Source of the DNA: CAZIKF01 sp964539825
GTDB lineage: Bacteria; Muiribacteriota; UBA6191
Direction: 5' to 3'
NCBI GenBank assembly: GCA_964539825.1
Contig: CAZIKF010000007.1
Location: forward strand, 62,001 to 126,000
Length of the DNA: 64,000 nucleotides
Shown: positions 54,646 through 62,412 of the stretch, in pieces
Position numbering within the stretch: position 1 is the first letter of the stretch
Layout: the number at the start of each line of letters is the position of its first letter
The notes under the pieces: generated by a model
The model's input: only the letters and a program-made list of their open reading frames with translations
Told to the model about the DNA's origin: nothing
Databases searched by the model: none
Position numbers and translations under genes: made by a program

Positions 54646-56049
54646 GTGAAGGCAAGAATCCTCTACATTAAGCCACCGGATCCCTTTTTGCAGGACGAAT
54701 TTGTCTACCAGCAATTGGGTCCACATTATCTTCAGGCCTATACAAATCAGCTTGGGTACGAATCCGAACTTCTGGTTCTATATGTGAAAGATCGACGAGC
54801 GCCGCTACGGGGCTTGGAAGATCTGCATATGTTGCTTGTCAGGGGAGAATCTATCGTCCACGAGGGAAGTTTTTCCCTGGATGTGGTTGAATCCTTTGAT
54901 CTGCTCGCATTTTCAGTGATGAGCCCGCAGGCCACTTATGCTTACTGGCTTTCCGAGGCCGTTCGCAAATCCTATCCTGAGAAGAAACTGATGATAGGAG
55001 GATCACATGCTCGATATTATTTGGACCAGGTGAAAACTCTGCCGGAGGAAAAAGCCTTTGACTACATCGTTCCCCTGGACGGATGGGGACCGATTGAGCA
55101 AGTCTTGTCCGAGGGATTAAAGAGTTCTGACAACCCAGTTCTTGCTCATAGGCAAGATTTAAAGAAGATCTTAGTTCCCCCAACACGGCCTTTGGAGTTG
55201 ATGGAGCGCTACCACTATGAAGTTGCCGGGTTAAAAACCTACCACACGGTGACGGCCCTTGGCTGTCCCTTTACTTGTTACTTTTGTGAAGCCGGAACTG
55301 AAAATATTCACTTCTTTCCAAAGAAGATGCTCGACGCCGACCTTCACAGTATTGCCAGGGTACACAAGGAGTTGGGTCGAACTCGGTACGCTCTGATGTT
55401 TTTTGATGATACGGGGCTTCTGAGTCCCCGGCAGGTGGAGGGATTATCCATACTCGTGAAAAAGCATGGCTTTAGTGCCTGGAGATCCTTTTCACATGCC
55501 TATTTGATTTGCAAACATGGCGAGAAAATGCTCAATCCCTTCCTGGAGTCAGGGGGAAGACGAGTTGGGATTGGACTTGAGACGGGTTCCCAAAAAAGCC
55601 TGGATCTAATCAATAAAAGAAACGGGAGAAAACAGCTTGTAGAGGAGCATTATGAGGCCGTGCGCATCGCCAATTCCCTGGGCATCGCCGTAGATGGCTT
55701 TACGATGATCTACCCCTGGGAGACTGAAGCTGATCTGAAGGCTACTACCGATCTTGTGGAGTTTATCGTAGGAAATCCCATTGAAGGTGAGGATGAGCTG
55801 GGAAGACCCCTGAGAAACCATGTAGATTCCACGATTATGCTTCCCTTCCAGGGAACCCGGTTTAATGAACTCTTTCGCTCAAGAGCTATTCGCGGTGTTC
55901 GAATCAAGGATGAAATTGATAACTCTCTGCTCTACCACAAGGGAATTGACGCCTCATCGGGTTGGGTATATGAGGAGACTGTCCTTCCCAGGGAAAGGTA
56001 CCTTTTGGAGCAGGAATATCGCAATTCTTTACGTCCTGGGTATCGTTAA
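54646..56049 (+). CDS. Radical SAM protein with cobalamin-binding-like N-terminus
   Basis: A 467-residue radical SAM enzyme. Residues 1-170 resemble a B12-binding Rossmann domain (ILYIKPPDP, LAFSVMSPQATYA, KLMIGGSHARY), although the DxHxxG base-on motif is not seen. The cluster motif is CPFTCYFC (C-x3-C-x2-C, residues 205-212). GGRRVGIGLETGSQKSLDLINKRNG is a typical later block. Substrate unknown; neighbours suggest modification of a sugar or glycan. GTG 54646 follows GGGAGCGCAGG. Confidence 0.78.
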   Translation: MKARILYIKPPDPFLQDEFVYQQLGPHYLQAYTNQLGYESELLVLYVKDRRAPLRGLEDLHMLLVRGESIVHEGSFSLDVVESFDLLAFSVMSPQATYAYWLSEAVRKSYPEKKLMIGGSHARYYLDQVKTLPEEKAFDYIVPLDGWGPIEQVLSEGLKSSDNPVLAHRQDLKKILVPPTRPLELMERYHYEVAGLKTYHTVTALGCPFTCYFCEAGTENIHFFPKKMLDADLHSIARVHKELGRTRYALMFFDDTGLLSPRQVEGLSILVKKHGFSAWRSFSHAYLICKHGEKMLNPFLESGGRRVGIGLETGSQKSLDLINKRNGRKQLVEEHYEAVRIANSLGIAVDGFTMIYPWETEADLKATTDLVEFIVGNPIEGEDELGRPLRNHVDSTIMLPFQGTRFNELFRSRAIRGVRIKDEIDNSLLYHKGIDASSGWVYEETVLPRERYLLEQEYRNSLRPGYR

Positions 56050-56057
56050 CTCTGGAT

Positions 56058-57260
56058 TTACTCAAGGATAGGGCTGCCGTCATAAGGCCTCAACTCCTGG
56101 TTTAAAAGAACCAGAATTTCGTCACTTTTGATCCCGCGATCTTGAATTTCAAGAGTGATGTCTCTGGCTCTCCACTGCGTTGTAATCACAATTACATCAA
56201 CAGGTTTATGAATCAACACCTCAGGTGAAAGGATTTCTTGACCCATTCCGGGCACGAAGCGTCCAACCTTGGCAGGGTCTGAGTCCACAACAATCGGGTG
56301 TTGACTGTGATGGATACCCAGGCAGTTTAAAAAGGATGCTCCTTTTCCCGCTCCACCCCAGAATGCGATTTTTTTACCTTTTCTCAGGTATTCTCTCAGA
56401 ACCAAGTGAACCCTATCCAGCTGTGTACTTAGACTTGCATGGTATTTTTCAGACGATTTTCGAACATCACCCATACGTTTCATATCTCTGGGTTTCACAA
56501 TTCCCACCAGGACTTCATCATCATATTCCGCCCTTATTTCCTCTGCCTCATAGCCGGATATTTCGAACATATTTCGAAAGCTGAAGTCCGTAAAGTTGGA
56601 GACATGTTCATAAAGATAATCATTGATCCTACAATGTTTGATAGCCTTGTCGATCCTGGGGACTTCTGCAATGAAGTAAGGATAGGCTTCATAACGATTA
56701 GACCAGTAGGCAATATCAGAAACGAATTCCCTTGGGTTGGAAAGGTGTTCAATGACGTGGCGGCAGATCAGAAAGTCTGGAGAGAATTTTTTCAAATCTC
56801 TTTCAGGAAGGAAATAGTCTTTGTAGACCTCTAAACCGATTTTTCGCGCGGACTCAGCTTCAATGCCGGGTTCAAAGCCAACGAGCCTGCAGGAGGGGTC
56901 ACGAGTGCGAAGCAGCTCCAAGAAGGCCCCATCGCCACATCCAATATCAATCAATGTTTTTGAGCCCCCTGGACATAGTCCCAGGATTTGATCGGCCAAT
57001 TGCACCATATAGTCCTGCCAGATCTTAGAACGGTTGTACATCTGCGTGGAATTCTCTTCATAGGGCACTTTGAAGTACTCAAACTCAATATTGAAAATGT
57101 GACCACAATAGGCACAGGCTCTATAGTTCATGGGAAAGAGCGGAACATTCAGCGATTCGAGCTGGTCATGGGGTAGGTGCACGAATGCCAGCGGCTGATC
57201 CTCGGGCTGGAAGATGGGATACGTGATATGGTAGTTACAAGCTATACAGTGTTTACGCAT
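56058..57260 (-). CDS. Sugar C-methyltransferase-like protein (zinc-binding N-terminus)
   Basis: A 400-residue three-part protein matching the NDP-deoxysugar C-methyltransferase layout. An N-terminal zinc-binding domain (CIACNY and CAYCGH) comes first, then a class I SAM methyltransferase (LIDIGCGDGAFLELL, with ICRHVIEHLSNP). A C-terminal Rossmann-like domain (KIAFWGGAGKGASFLN) completes it. Such enzymes methylate a carbon of a nucleotide-linked sugar, consistent with the adjacent glycosyl- and sulfotransferases. ATG 57260 has GAGGAAG a few bases upstream; the in-frame TTG at 57272 is less likely. It is convergent with the radical SAM gene, eight bases apart. Confidence 0.8.
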   Translation of the reverse strand: MRKHCIACNYHITYPIFQPEDQPLAFVHLPHDQLESLNVPLFPMNYRACAYCGHIFNIEFEYFKVPYEENSTQMYNRSKIWQDYMVQLADQILGLCPGGSKTLIDIGCGDGAFLELLRTRDPSCRLVGFEPGIEAESARKIGLEVYKDYFLPERDLKKFSPDFLICRHVIEHLSNPREFVSDIAYWSNRYEAYPYFIAEVPRIDKAIKHCRINDYLYEHVSNFTDFSFRNMFEISGYEAEEIRAEYDDEVLVGIVKPRDMKRMGDVRKSSEKYHASLSTQLDRVHLVLREYLRKGKKIAFWGGAGKGASFLNCLGIHHSQHPIVVDSDPAKVGRFVPGMGQEILSPEVLIHKPVDVIVITTQWRARDITLEIQDRGIKSDEILVLLNQELRPYDGSPILE

Positions 57261-57389
57261 GGACTTCCTCAATTGGTTCTTAACCAGGTCTCCTTAAACT
57301 TTCGGAAATCCTGGATGGGAATCGAAGTGATAGATTTGTGAAACACACAGGCGGGGAAGGTAACCGAGTTTTACTGGAATAGGGATGAG

Positions 57390-58241
57390 ATGGACTTAAA
57401 AAACTCTCCTATTTTTCTGGGAGGTGCTGGGAGATCGGGAACCACATTGCTCAGAGTCATACTTGATTCCCATCCACGAATCGCTTGTGGACCGGAATTT
57501 AGAATGACCCCCACTCTAGCCCAGCTGTGGGAAGCCTATGATCAAAAAGAAGAAGTCTTAGAAACCTACGGTCTTGATCGCCAGGCTAAAAATCTCATGT
57601 TTCAGAACCTCTTTCTGACCCTGGTAGGACGCTATGTTTCTCATTCTGGAAAGCCCAGGTTCGCAGAGAAGACTCCCGGAAACTGTCGAGTGTTTAAACA
57701 ACTTTCAACGATTTTCTCTGGGAGCCCATTGGTCCAGATTCTTCGCGACGGAAGAGATGTGGTGGCATCCTTGCGGTCTCAGAATTGGATTGATGTTAGA
57801 ACGGGTAAGCCCATGGATGTGACCGTTGATACAGCTAAAGCCGTCCAACACTGGAAAGATTCGATTTTAGAGGGTCGTGAAGTACTCGCCAATCCAACTA
57901 CACGGCCACGTTATTATGAAATTAAGTATGAGGATTTGATACACAGTCCCGGTGCGCAGTTGCATAGACTCTTTGATTTTCTAGAGGAGCCCTGGGATGA
58001 AAGAGTTTTGGATTTTCACAATATGGACCGAAATCTGGCAGGAGAAGCAAGTTCAAAGCAGGTGAACCGTCCGTTATACACCAGTTCGATAGGAAGATAT
58101 CGCAGTGTTCTGACCCGCGAAGATGGTCAGATCATGATAGAAATTGCGGGAGAACTCTTGAGTGAGTTGGGCTATACAGCGGACTGTTCATGGATTGATG
58201 AGCTGCCCAGAGAGCAAAAATTGGCTGGGAGAGGGTCTTGA
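57390..58241 (+). CDS. PAPS-dependent sulfotransferase
   Basis: A 283-residue sulfotransferase. GGAGRSGTTLLR (about residues 11-22) is the PAPS 5'-phosphosulfate loop and ILRDGRDVVASLR (about 116-128) the 3'-phosphate site; KTPGN and YEDLIHSP fit the family. No membrane segment is seen, so it should be cytoplasmic. The stop codon overlaps the TTG of the next gene (TTGA), so the pair is coupled. Confidence 0.88.
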   Translation: MDLKNSPIFLGGAGRSGTTLLRVILDSHPRIACGPEFRMTPTLAQLWEAYDQKEEVLETYGLDRQAKNLMFQNLFLTLVGRYVSHSGKPRFAEKTPGNCRVFKQLSTIFSGSPLVQILRDGRDVVASLRSQNWIDVRTGKPMDVTVDTAKAVQHWKDSILEGREVLANPTTRPRYYEIKYEDLIHSPGAQLHRLFDFLEEPWDERVLDFHNMDRNLAGEASSKQVNRPLYTSSIGRYRSVLTREDGQIMIEIAGELLSELGYTADCSWIDELPREQKLAGRGS

Positions 58242-59005
58242 GCCTGGTATTTGTCGGGGGAGACTCGATTTTCTGTGCGAATCTCCTCAGATCCTATTTT
58301 GCTACACAGAGTATTGTTTGCTGTCCACCTCCCCTGCAGCTGATTTCAGCCCAGGCACATGCCTATTCAAATTTTGAGACAGCAAGAGCCTTCCTTAGAG
58401 AATATTCACTGGTGGATGAGGATCGTGATACTTTGTTCCGGCAGTTGATCGCCATGGTTCTCCAGCGCTCACAAACTTTAGCAAAGGCTTCCTACCTGGT
58501 TGAGGCCTCACCTCAGAATCATCTTTACTTCCCTCTCCTTGCGAGACTCTTTCCAGATGCTGGATTAGTGTTTATGACCAGGGACGGCCGAGATGTGGTG
58601 GCTTCCCTTCTGGCAAGTAGTGAAGCACAGGTTCAACCAGGTGGAGAAGATACTCGCGGATCGCGGATTCTCATGTTTTGCACCCACTGGCTGAACTGCC
58701 TGGATTCAGGGTTGCGCGGTATTCAGGCGGTGGCTGAAACCGAGAAAAAGACTCTCATTCTTAAATATGAAGAATTCTTTGAGAAAGAGAAGGCACCGCG
58801 ACTATTTTCCTCCTTATTGTTCCAGGAATTCTCTATTCTTGATTGGGTATGTCCAATTCAACCGGATTTCATTGATGCAAAGGAGCCAGTGTGGGTGCCC
58901 GGTTCCTGGAGAGAGTTCTTTACCAGGGAGGAGTCTTTGATCCTTAGAAGAGAGCTGCATGAACCGCTCTTGGCCCTGGGTTATCTGGAGGGAGACCCCT
59001 GGTAG
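58238..59005 (+). CDS. Sulfotransferase-like protein with degenerate PAPS loop
   Basis: A 255-residue paralogue-like partner of the preceding gene. The 3'-phosphate segment is intact (VFMTRDGRDVVASLL), and EASPQNH sits where EKTPGN would be. The N-terminal loop reads VFVGGDSIFCANLLR, however, and has lost the Arg-Ser-Gly-Thr-Thr residues that hold the sulfate donor. It may be an inactive partner subunit or use an altered donor mode. The TTG start overlaps the previous stop codon, with GGGAGAGGG upstream. Confidence 0.7.
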   Translation: MSLVFVGGDSIFCANLLRSYFATQSIVCCPPPLQLISAQAHAYSNFETARAFLREYSLVDEDRDTLFRQLIAMVLQRSQTLAKASYLVEASPQNHLYFPLLARLFPDAGLVFMTRDGRDVVASLLASSEAQVQPGGEDTRGSRILMFCTHWLNCLDSGLRGIQAVAETEKKTLILKYEEFFEKEKAPRLFSSLLFQEFSILDWVCPIQPDFIDAKEPVWVPGSWREFFTREESLILRRELHEPLLALGYLEGDPW

Positions 59006-59008
59006 GGA

Positions 59009-59803
59009 TTATGCCACATCGTATTGAACCTGTACTCGTGAGCCGGACCCGGTGATTTGCAGGCAGCAGTCCGGTATTGGTTCAAGCAGTGAGGTTCCTA
59101 ATCTCGTGGCGAGGGCAGAGGCGAAGACGCAACAGCTATGAAAGCCATTCTTCAAATCGTCGCTTAAAGCAATCATTTCACCATCACGGGTGACGGCCAC
59201 GGCCTTATGGGTCCACCAACTCGAATCTTTTCCCTTGTGAAAGGTGCCCTCCACAGCAAGCGTGGAAATGTGGTCAAAGGGTAAATAGGGTTCCATCTGA
59301 GTAGTTCCCAGGAACTTCTTATGATAGAAGATCATATTCTCCTGGGGTTGAACTACCAGGTAATCATCGGTTTTTGACCATAGATAACCGCTGCTCAGTG
59401 CCAGGGCCAGAACCAGAACAGAAATGAGGACCTCTCCAGACGCGATTAAAACGACAAATCCCACCAGCCCAAAACAGCCGAGGGCGGAGAAGGTTGATTC
59501 TCTTGTGGATGTAATTTCCAGTTTCCAGGTTCCATCGGGTCTTTCTTGACACTGTTTAGTGTATTCATTAGCAGGAAGAGAACCCTGTACTAGCTTTGAA
59601 TCTGAGATGGAACCAGGCTCGTTTGGGCCATAACCTGCCAGATCGGGTTCTCTACGCAGATTGTCTTCGTGAATGAGCTCCAATATCCTGGATTCTAATG
59701 TTTCTCGACTTTGCTGCGGAAGGGATGCGAAAAGATCGAGGTGGGAGGGGCTGATCTGTCCGAAAACAAGTTGAAGCAATTCCTGATCGTCGAAGCAAGA
59801 CAT
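59009..59803 (-). CDS. Hypothetical protein with two membrane segments
   Basis: A 264-residue protein, family not recognised. Residues 1-100 are acidic and helical. Residues about 106-145 form one or two hydrophobic helices (ALGCFGLVGFVVLIASG, VLISVLVLALALSSGYL). The C-terminal 115 residues are beta-rich and PH-like in feel (YLVVQPQENMIFYHKKFLG, HISTLAVEGTFHKGKDSSWW). The gene converges with the sulfotransferase pair, four bases apart, and is probably unrelated to it. Confidence 0.65.
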   Translation of the reverse strand: MSCFDDQELLQLVFGQISPSHLDLFASLPQQSRETLESRILELIHEDNLRREPDLAGYGPNEPGSISDSKLVQGSLPANEYTKQCQERPDGTWKLEITSTRESTFSALGCFGLVGFVVLIASGEVLISVLVLALALSSGYLWSKTDDYLVVQPQENMIFYHKKFLGTTQMEPYLPFDHISTLAVEGTFHKGKDSSWWTHKAVAVTRDGEMIALSDDLKNGFHSCCVFASALATRLGTSLLEPIPDCCLQITGSGSRVQVQYDVA

Positions 59804-60104
59804 AAAAATGGTCTGGATTAGAATGGTAATTATAGCATTTCGAATAACTTCTGACCTCGAATGTCATTCTCAAAACAAAAGCACTTGCGACTGGGGTAAT
59901 ATTTGTATAGAATCACCCAAATAACTAAGACCCATTCGAGGGAAAAATCTTGCCATAACCAGGCTATTAGAGGTAGACTCGAGTGGTCTAGAATAACAAC
60001 AACCTGAAGCTAGCCATCTACAGAGGTCAGGAAACGAGGAAACTGAAATCTGAAGGTGGCTTTTTCATTTCCCGGAAAACTTTATCAATCGAGGACTATC
60101 TGAT
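59804..60104. other. Divergent intergenic region
   Basis: About 300 bases between two divergent genes. No gene, repeat or strong promoter stands out. Purine-rich stretches and GAGGA near 60091 provide the ribosome site for the nuclease-like gene. Confidence 0.5.
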
Positions 60105-61226
60105 ATGAAAGAACTTTTGTTGCGAACCTTTGTACTCCTGTTTCTTCTCTTCGTACCAAACCAAATATTTTCTCAACCCGGGGCTTCTTCATTCAGAGTA
60201 GGGTTGGCGAATATTTTCTTTTTTGGAGCATTGATGGAGGACAACATTGAAAAACCCATGTTCAATAATCCAATGGAGACCCCACCGGCGAGGTCTCAGG
60301 AAATTGAACTTGATCGAATGACTCTTGAATATCTCGCCAGGTATTTTCGATACCTGAATGCGGATGTTCTGGTCTTATGTGAGGCACCTGCAGATCTTGA
60401 GAAGCTTCAAAACTTCGTCCAGGATTACCTGAATTCGGAATTTGAGATCATTCATAATTCTCCGGTAGTTAAAAATAGAAAATACTATTTTGAACAGCAA
60501 ATTGCCGCTCTTGTGCGCAAAGATCTTTTCTTAGTAAGGAGATACGAGGCTCTATCTGATGAGGATGTGAGTGCAAATAACTTTCGCTATCCCTTTCCAG
60601 GTAGTAGCTCTTATGTTTACGAAGGAAAGAAAATGCCCGTCTATTGGACTCGGTTTCCCATCGAGTTTGATCTTTCTTTGAAGGCTGATCCCAATCACTG
60701 GTACAAGTTCATCGCCACTTATCCTAAATCCAAATTCTCCAAGGGTGCTGAGGGAAAACGTAAGGCCCGTATCAAGAACTTTGTTCAGCAAAAGATGCTG
60801 CGCAAACGAATTGAGGAGGTGTCGGAGAAATTCGAGGATATTTTTGTTCTGGGAGATATGAATGATTCCCCCGGATTAGATCCCATTGAATCAGGTTTAG
60901 AAATTGATTCCATCTCAGCACTGTTCAGAGGGGATGATGATCCGATTCTTTGGGACCCCGTAGACTTCAAAGAAGGGGAGGGAACATACATTTTCCGCGG
61001 TGTTCCAGAGGTGATCGATTATATTTTTGTTTCTCATGGTCTGCACATAGGAAAGGGCCAGGTATTTCCCAAGGATTACGAACATTTTCATTTCTTCCAG
61101 ACAATGATTCGTCATCATAAACCTACCAGGCCTGATCGACTGGAACATAGAGAGTTGTTTATCTCAGATCATGCCCCAGTTACCGTAGATGTAATCCATT
61201 CAATAAGTAAATCAACGGAAAATTGA
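60105..61226 (+). CDS. Secreted endonuclease/exonuclease/phosphatase-family protein
   Basis: A 373-residue exported protein with signal peptide (LLLRTFVLLFLLFVPNQIFS, about 1-24). The EEP fold is supported by ADVLVLCEAP (Glu metal ligand), VLGDMNDSPG (Asp/Asn pair), VIDYIFVSHG and the C-terminal SDHAPV carrying the catalytic His. Members hydrolyse phosphodiesters in nucleic acids or phosphoinositides; the substrate is unknown. Being exported, it may degrade extracellular DNA. The gene is followed by a terminator-like hairpin at 61396. Confidence 0.82.
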   Translation: MKELLLRTFVLLFLLFVPNQIFSQPGASSFRVGLANIFFFGALMEDNIEKPMFNNPMETPPARSQEIELDRMTLEYLARYFRYLNADVLVLCEAPADLEKLQNFVQDYLNSEFEIIHNSPVVKNRKYYFEQQIAALVRKDLFLVRRYEALSDEDVSANNFRYPFPGSSSYVYEGKKMPVYWTRFPIEFDLSLKADPNHWYKFIATYPKSKFSKGAEGKRKARIKNFVQQKMLRKRIEEVSEKFEDIFVLGDMNDSPGLDPIESGLEIDSISALFRGDDDPILWDPVDFKEGEGTYIFRGVPEVIDYIFVSHGLHIGKGQVFPKDYEHFHFFQTMIRHHKPTRPDRLEHRELFISDHAPVTVDVIHSISKSTEN

Positions 61227-61395
61227 GTTTTTGCGTGAATTTTGGAACTATACTTGGTTCTCACTCCCTGAGTTTGAACAATTATCTATAATTAGGCTTA
61301 GGTTTTGTCTTTTTAGTTCCGATAATATATATAGATTCTCTTTTAGGTTTCCTGTTTTTAACTGTGGACCGGTTAAAACCCAGGATCTTCCAAGT

Positions 61396-61426
61396 AAGGG
61401 CCCTCAATTTTTATTGAGGGTCCTTT
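61396..61426 (+). terminator. Terminator-like hairpin
   Basis: A 13-bp stem including one G-T pair: AAGGG plus CCCTCAAT (61396-61408) pairs with ATTGAGGG plus TCCTT (61413-61425), with a TTTT loop and a short T-run after it. It sits 170 bases past the nuclease-like gene and is nearly symmetrical, so it could act on either strand. Confidence 0.65.
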
Positions 61427-61493
61427 CTCACTTTAATCGGCAGAATATTAAATGTATTTTATTTTAATCACCCCAGATCCCATGGTGTCGGGC

Positions 61494-61521
61494 TAAGGTG
61501 TTCTAATACCGGAGCCGATAT
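61494..61521 (+). promoter_or_regulatory. Sigma-28-like promoter 1
   Basis: TAAGGTGT, 12 bases, GCCGATAT. The -10 box differs from GCCGATAA at one position. The spacer is one base longer than the usual 11. Confidence 0.55.
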
Positions 61522-61767
61522 GCTTTGATAGTAGAGAATTGCCGCTATAAAGGCAGAGTCTGCCGGAAACAACGGGCCACGGGGTTTTCGGGAAATGTAG
61601 GACTCTTTAGCTGAGGTCAGAGACCAGGCGGCCCTGAGAACTTGGGAGACACCTTATGAACGCCAACTTCCCCTAAAGCTTCACTTCCTCGGAATCCTCT
61701 ATTATTCCTCGAGTTCGAAGGTACTATGACAAAAACTCTTCGTTTCGGACAGGAATTGGCAGAGGAC

Positions 61768-61795
61768 TAAGGTTCCGGGCAGAAAGTGCCGATAG
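61768..61795 (+). promoter_or_regulatory. Sigma-28-like promoter 2
   Basis: TAAGGTTC, 12 bases, GCCGATAG, followed by TAGAG. Nearly the same boxes and spacer as promoter 1, 274 bases downstream; GATAGTAGAG also follows the -10 region of promoter 1, so the two are probably duplicates. Confidence 0.6.
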
Positions 61796-61973
61796 TAGAG
61801 CTAAGAGAAGAAAAACTTTTCTCTACACAAAAAAATGAACACTAGCCAAAAGACATCGAAAATCGAAGCTTTTAAGAGCTAGTCCGTTCTATCCTACCCT
61901 TATAGTTAGAAATCGAGCTCCAGGACCCTTCTTGGCGAACCGATGACCATACAGAATACCCTTGGAAAAGTTC

Positions 61974-62056
61974 AAAACTGGCCCACAGTCGAAAAAGACC
62001 ACGAGTATTCAAGAGCCCAACAGGGATGGTTGGGTGTTGAATCATCAAGGAGGATG
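61974..62056 (+). promoter_or_regulatory. Flagellin-type leader, copy 1 (orphan)
   Basis: Begins with AAAACTGGCCCACAGTC (61974-61990), shared exactly with copy 2. A perfect 6-bp hairpin follows: CCCAAC (62016-62021), loop AGGGATG, GTTGGG (62029-62034), with GGA in the loop. It ends in CATCAAGGAGGATG (62043-62056), including the Shine-Dalgarno AAGGAGG at 62047-62053. No flagellin frame follows. Confidence 0.65.
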
Positions 62057-62200
62057 ACATGCTTTTCTACCCTAATTTTTCCCCACCTTACCGTCTGGTT
62101 TCCCGTTTCCTTCAATTGCGTTCGATGCTTTGCATACAACGGGCAAGTTCGTACTGATCCCTATTATAGGTCCGCTCGAACCTGCATGAATGCGGTTTGA

Positions 62201-62236
62201 CCTATCGTTTTCTCGTGCGAGAAACTTTGAGATAGG
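62201..62236 (+). promoter_or_regulatory. Nested hairpin between leader copies
   Basis: Outer arms CCTATC (62201-62206) and GATAGG (62231-62236) enclose an inner stem of TTTCTC with GAGAAA and a short GTGC loop. There is no T-tract, so it is an RNA structure rather than a terminator. Confidence 0.5.
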
Positions 62237-62321
62237 CCGGACCTGAAGGAAACGGAGAGCCGGGAGCTTGTCTCCCAATCCCCTACTAAGCTTAAAAAGG
62301 CTAAATAGTTTGAGGCACTGT

Positions 62322-62408
62322 AAAACTGGCCCACAGTCCAGATTGCCTCTCAGGTAAAAACAAGATGGCCGCCACGGATGGCTGGCTAGATTCCCATCAA
62401 GGAGGATG
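62322..62408 (+). promoter_or_regulatory. Flagellin leader, copy 2
   Basis: Same order as copy 1: AAAACTGGCCCACAGTC (62322-62338), a hairpin, then CATCAAGGAGGATG (62395-62408). The hairpin pairs TGGCCGCC (62366-62373) with GGCTGGCTA (62380-62388), one bulged T, around the hexaloop ACGGAT, a typical CsrA-type GGA loop. Shine-Dalgarno AAGGAGG at 62399-62405 lies seven bases before the flagellin ATG. Confidence 0.7.
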
Positions 62409-62412
62409 GTTT

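Larger units (their letters stand above)
61427..62412 (+). other. Long non-coding region upstream of the second flagellin
   Basis: About 990 bases with no credible protein gene, an unusually long leader region for a flagellin. It contains two sigma-28-like promoters, several hairpins and two copies of a flagellin-type translation leader, described separately. The first leader copy is followed only by a 32-codon frame from ATG 62059, which has no recognisable relatives and may be a leader peptide or chance. Confidence 0.6.

Noticed and set aside
61231..61467. A 78-codon open frame after the nuclease-like gene
   Set aside because: It spans the terminator-like hairpin, has no ribosome site and an unnatural aromatic-rich composition.
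61943..62200. An 85-codon frame across leader copy 1
   Set aside because: It reads through the hairpin and Shine-Dalgarno of the leader; composition is unlike the neighbouring proteins.
61500..62410. The non-coding region as a CsrB-like sponge RNA
   Set aside because: GGA triplets are not clearly more frequent than chance across the whole stretch; only the two leader copies show looped GGA.
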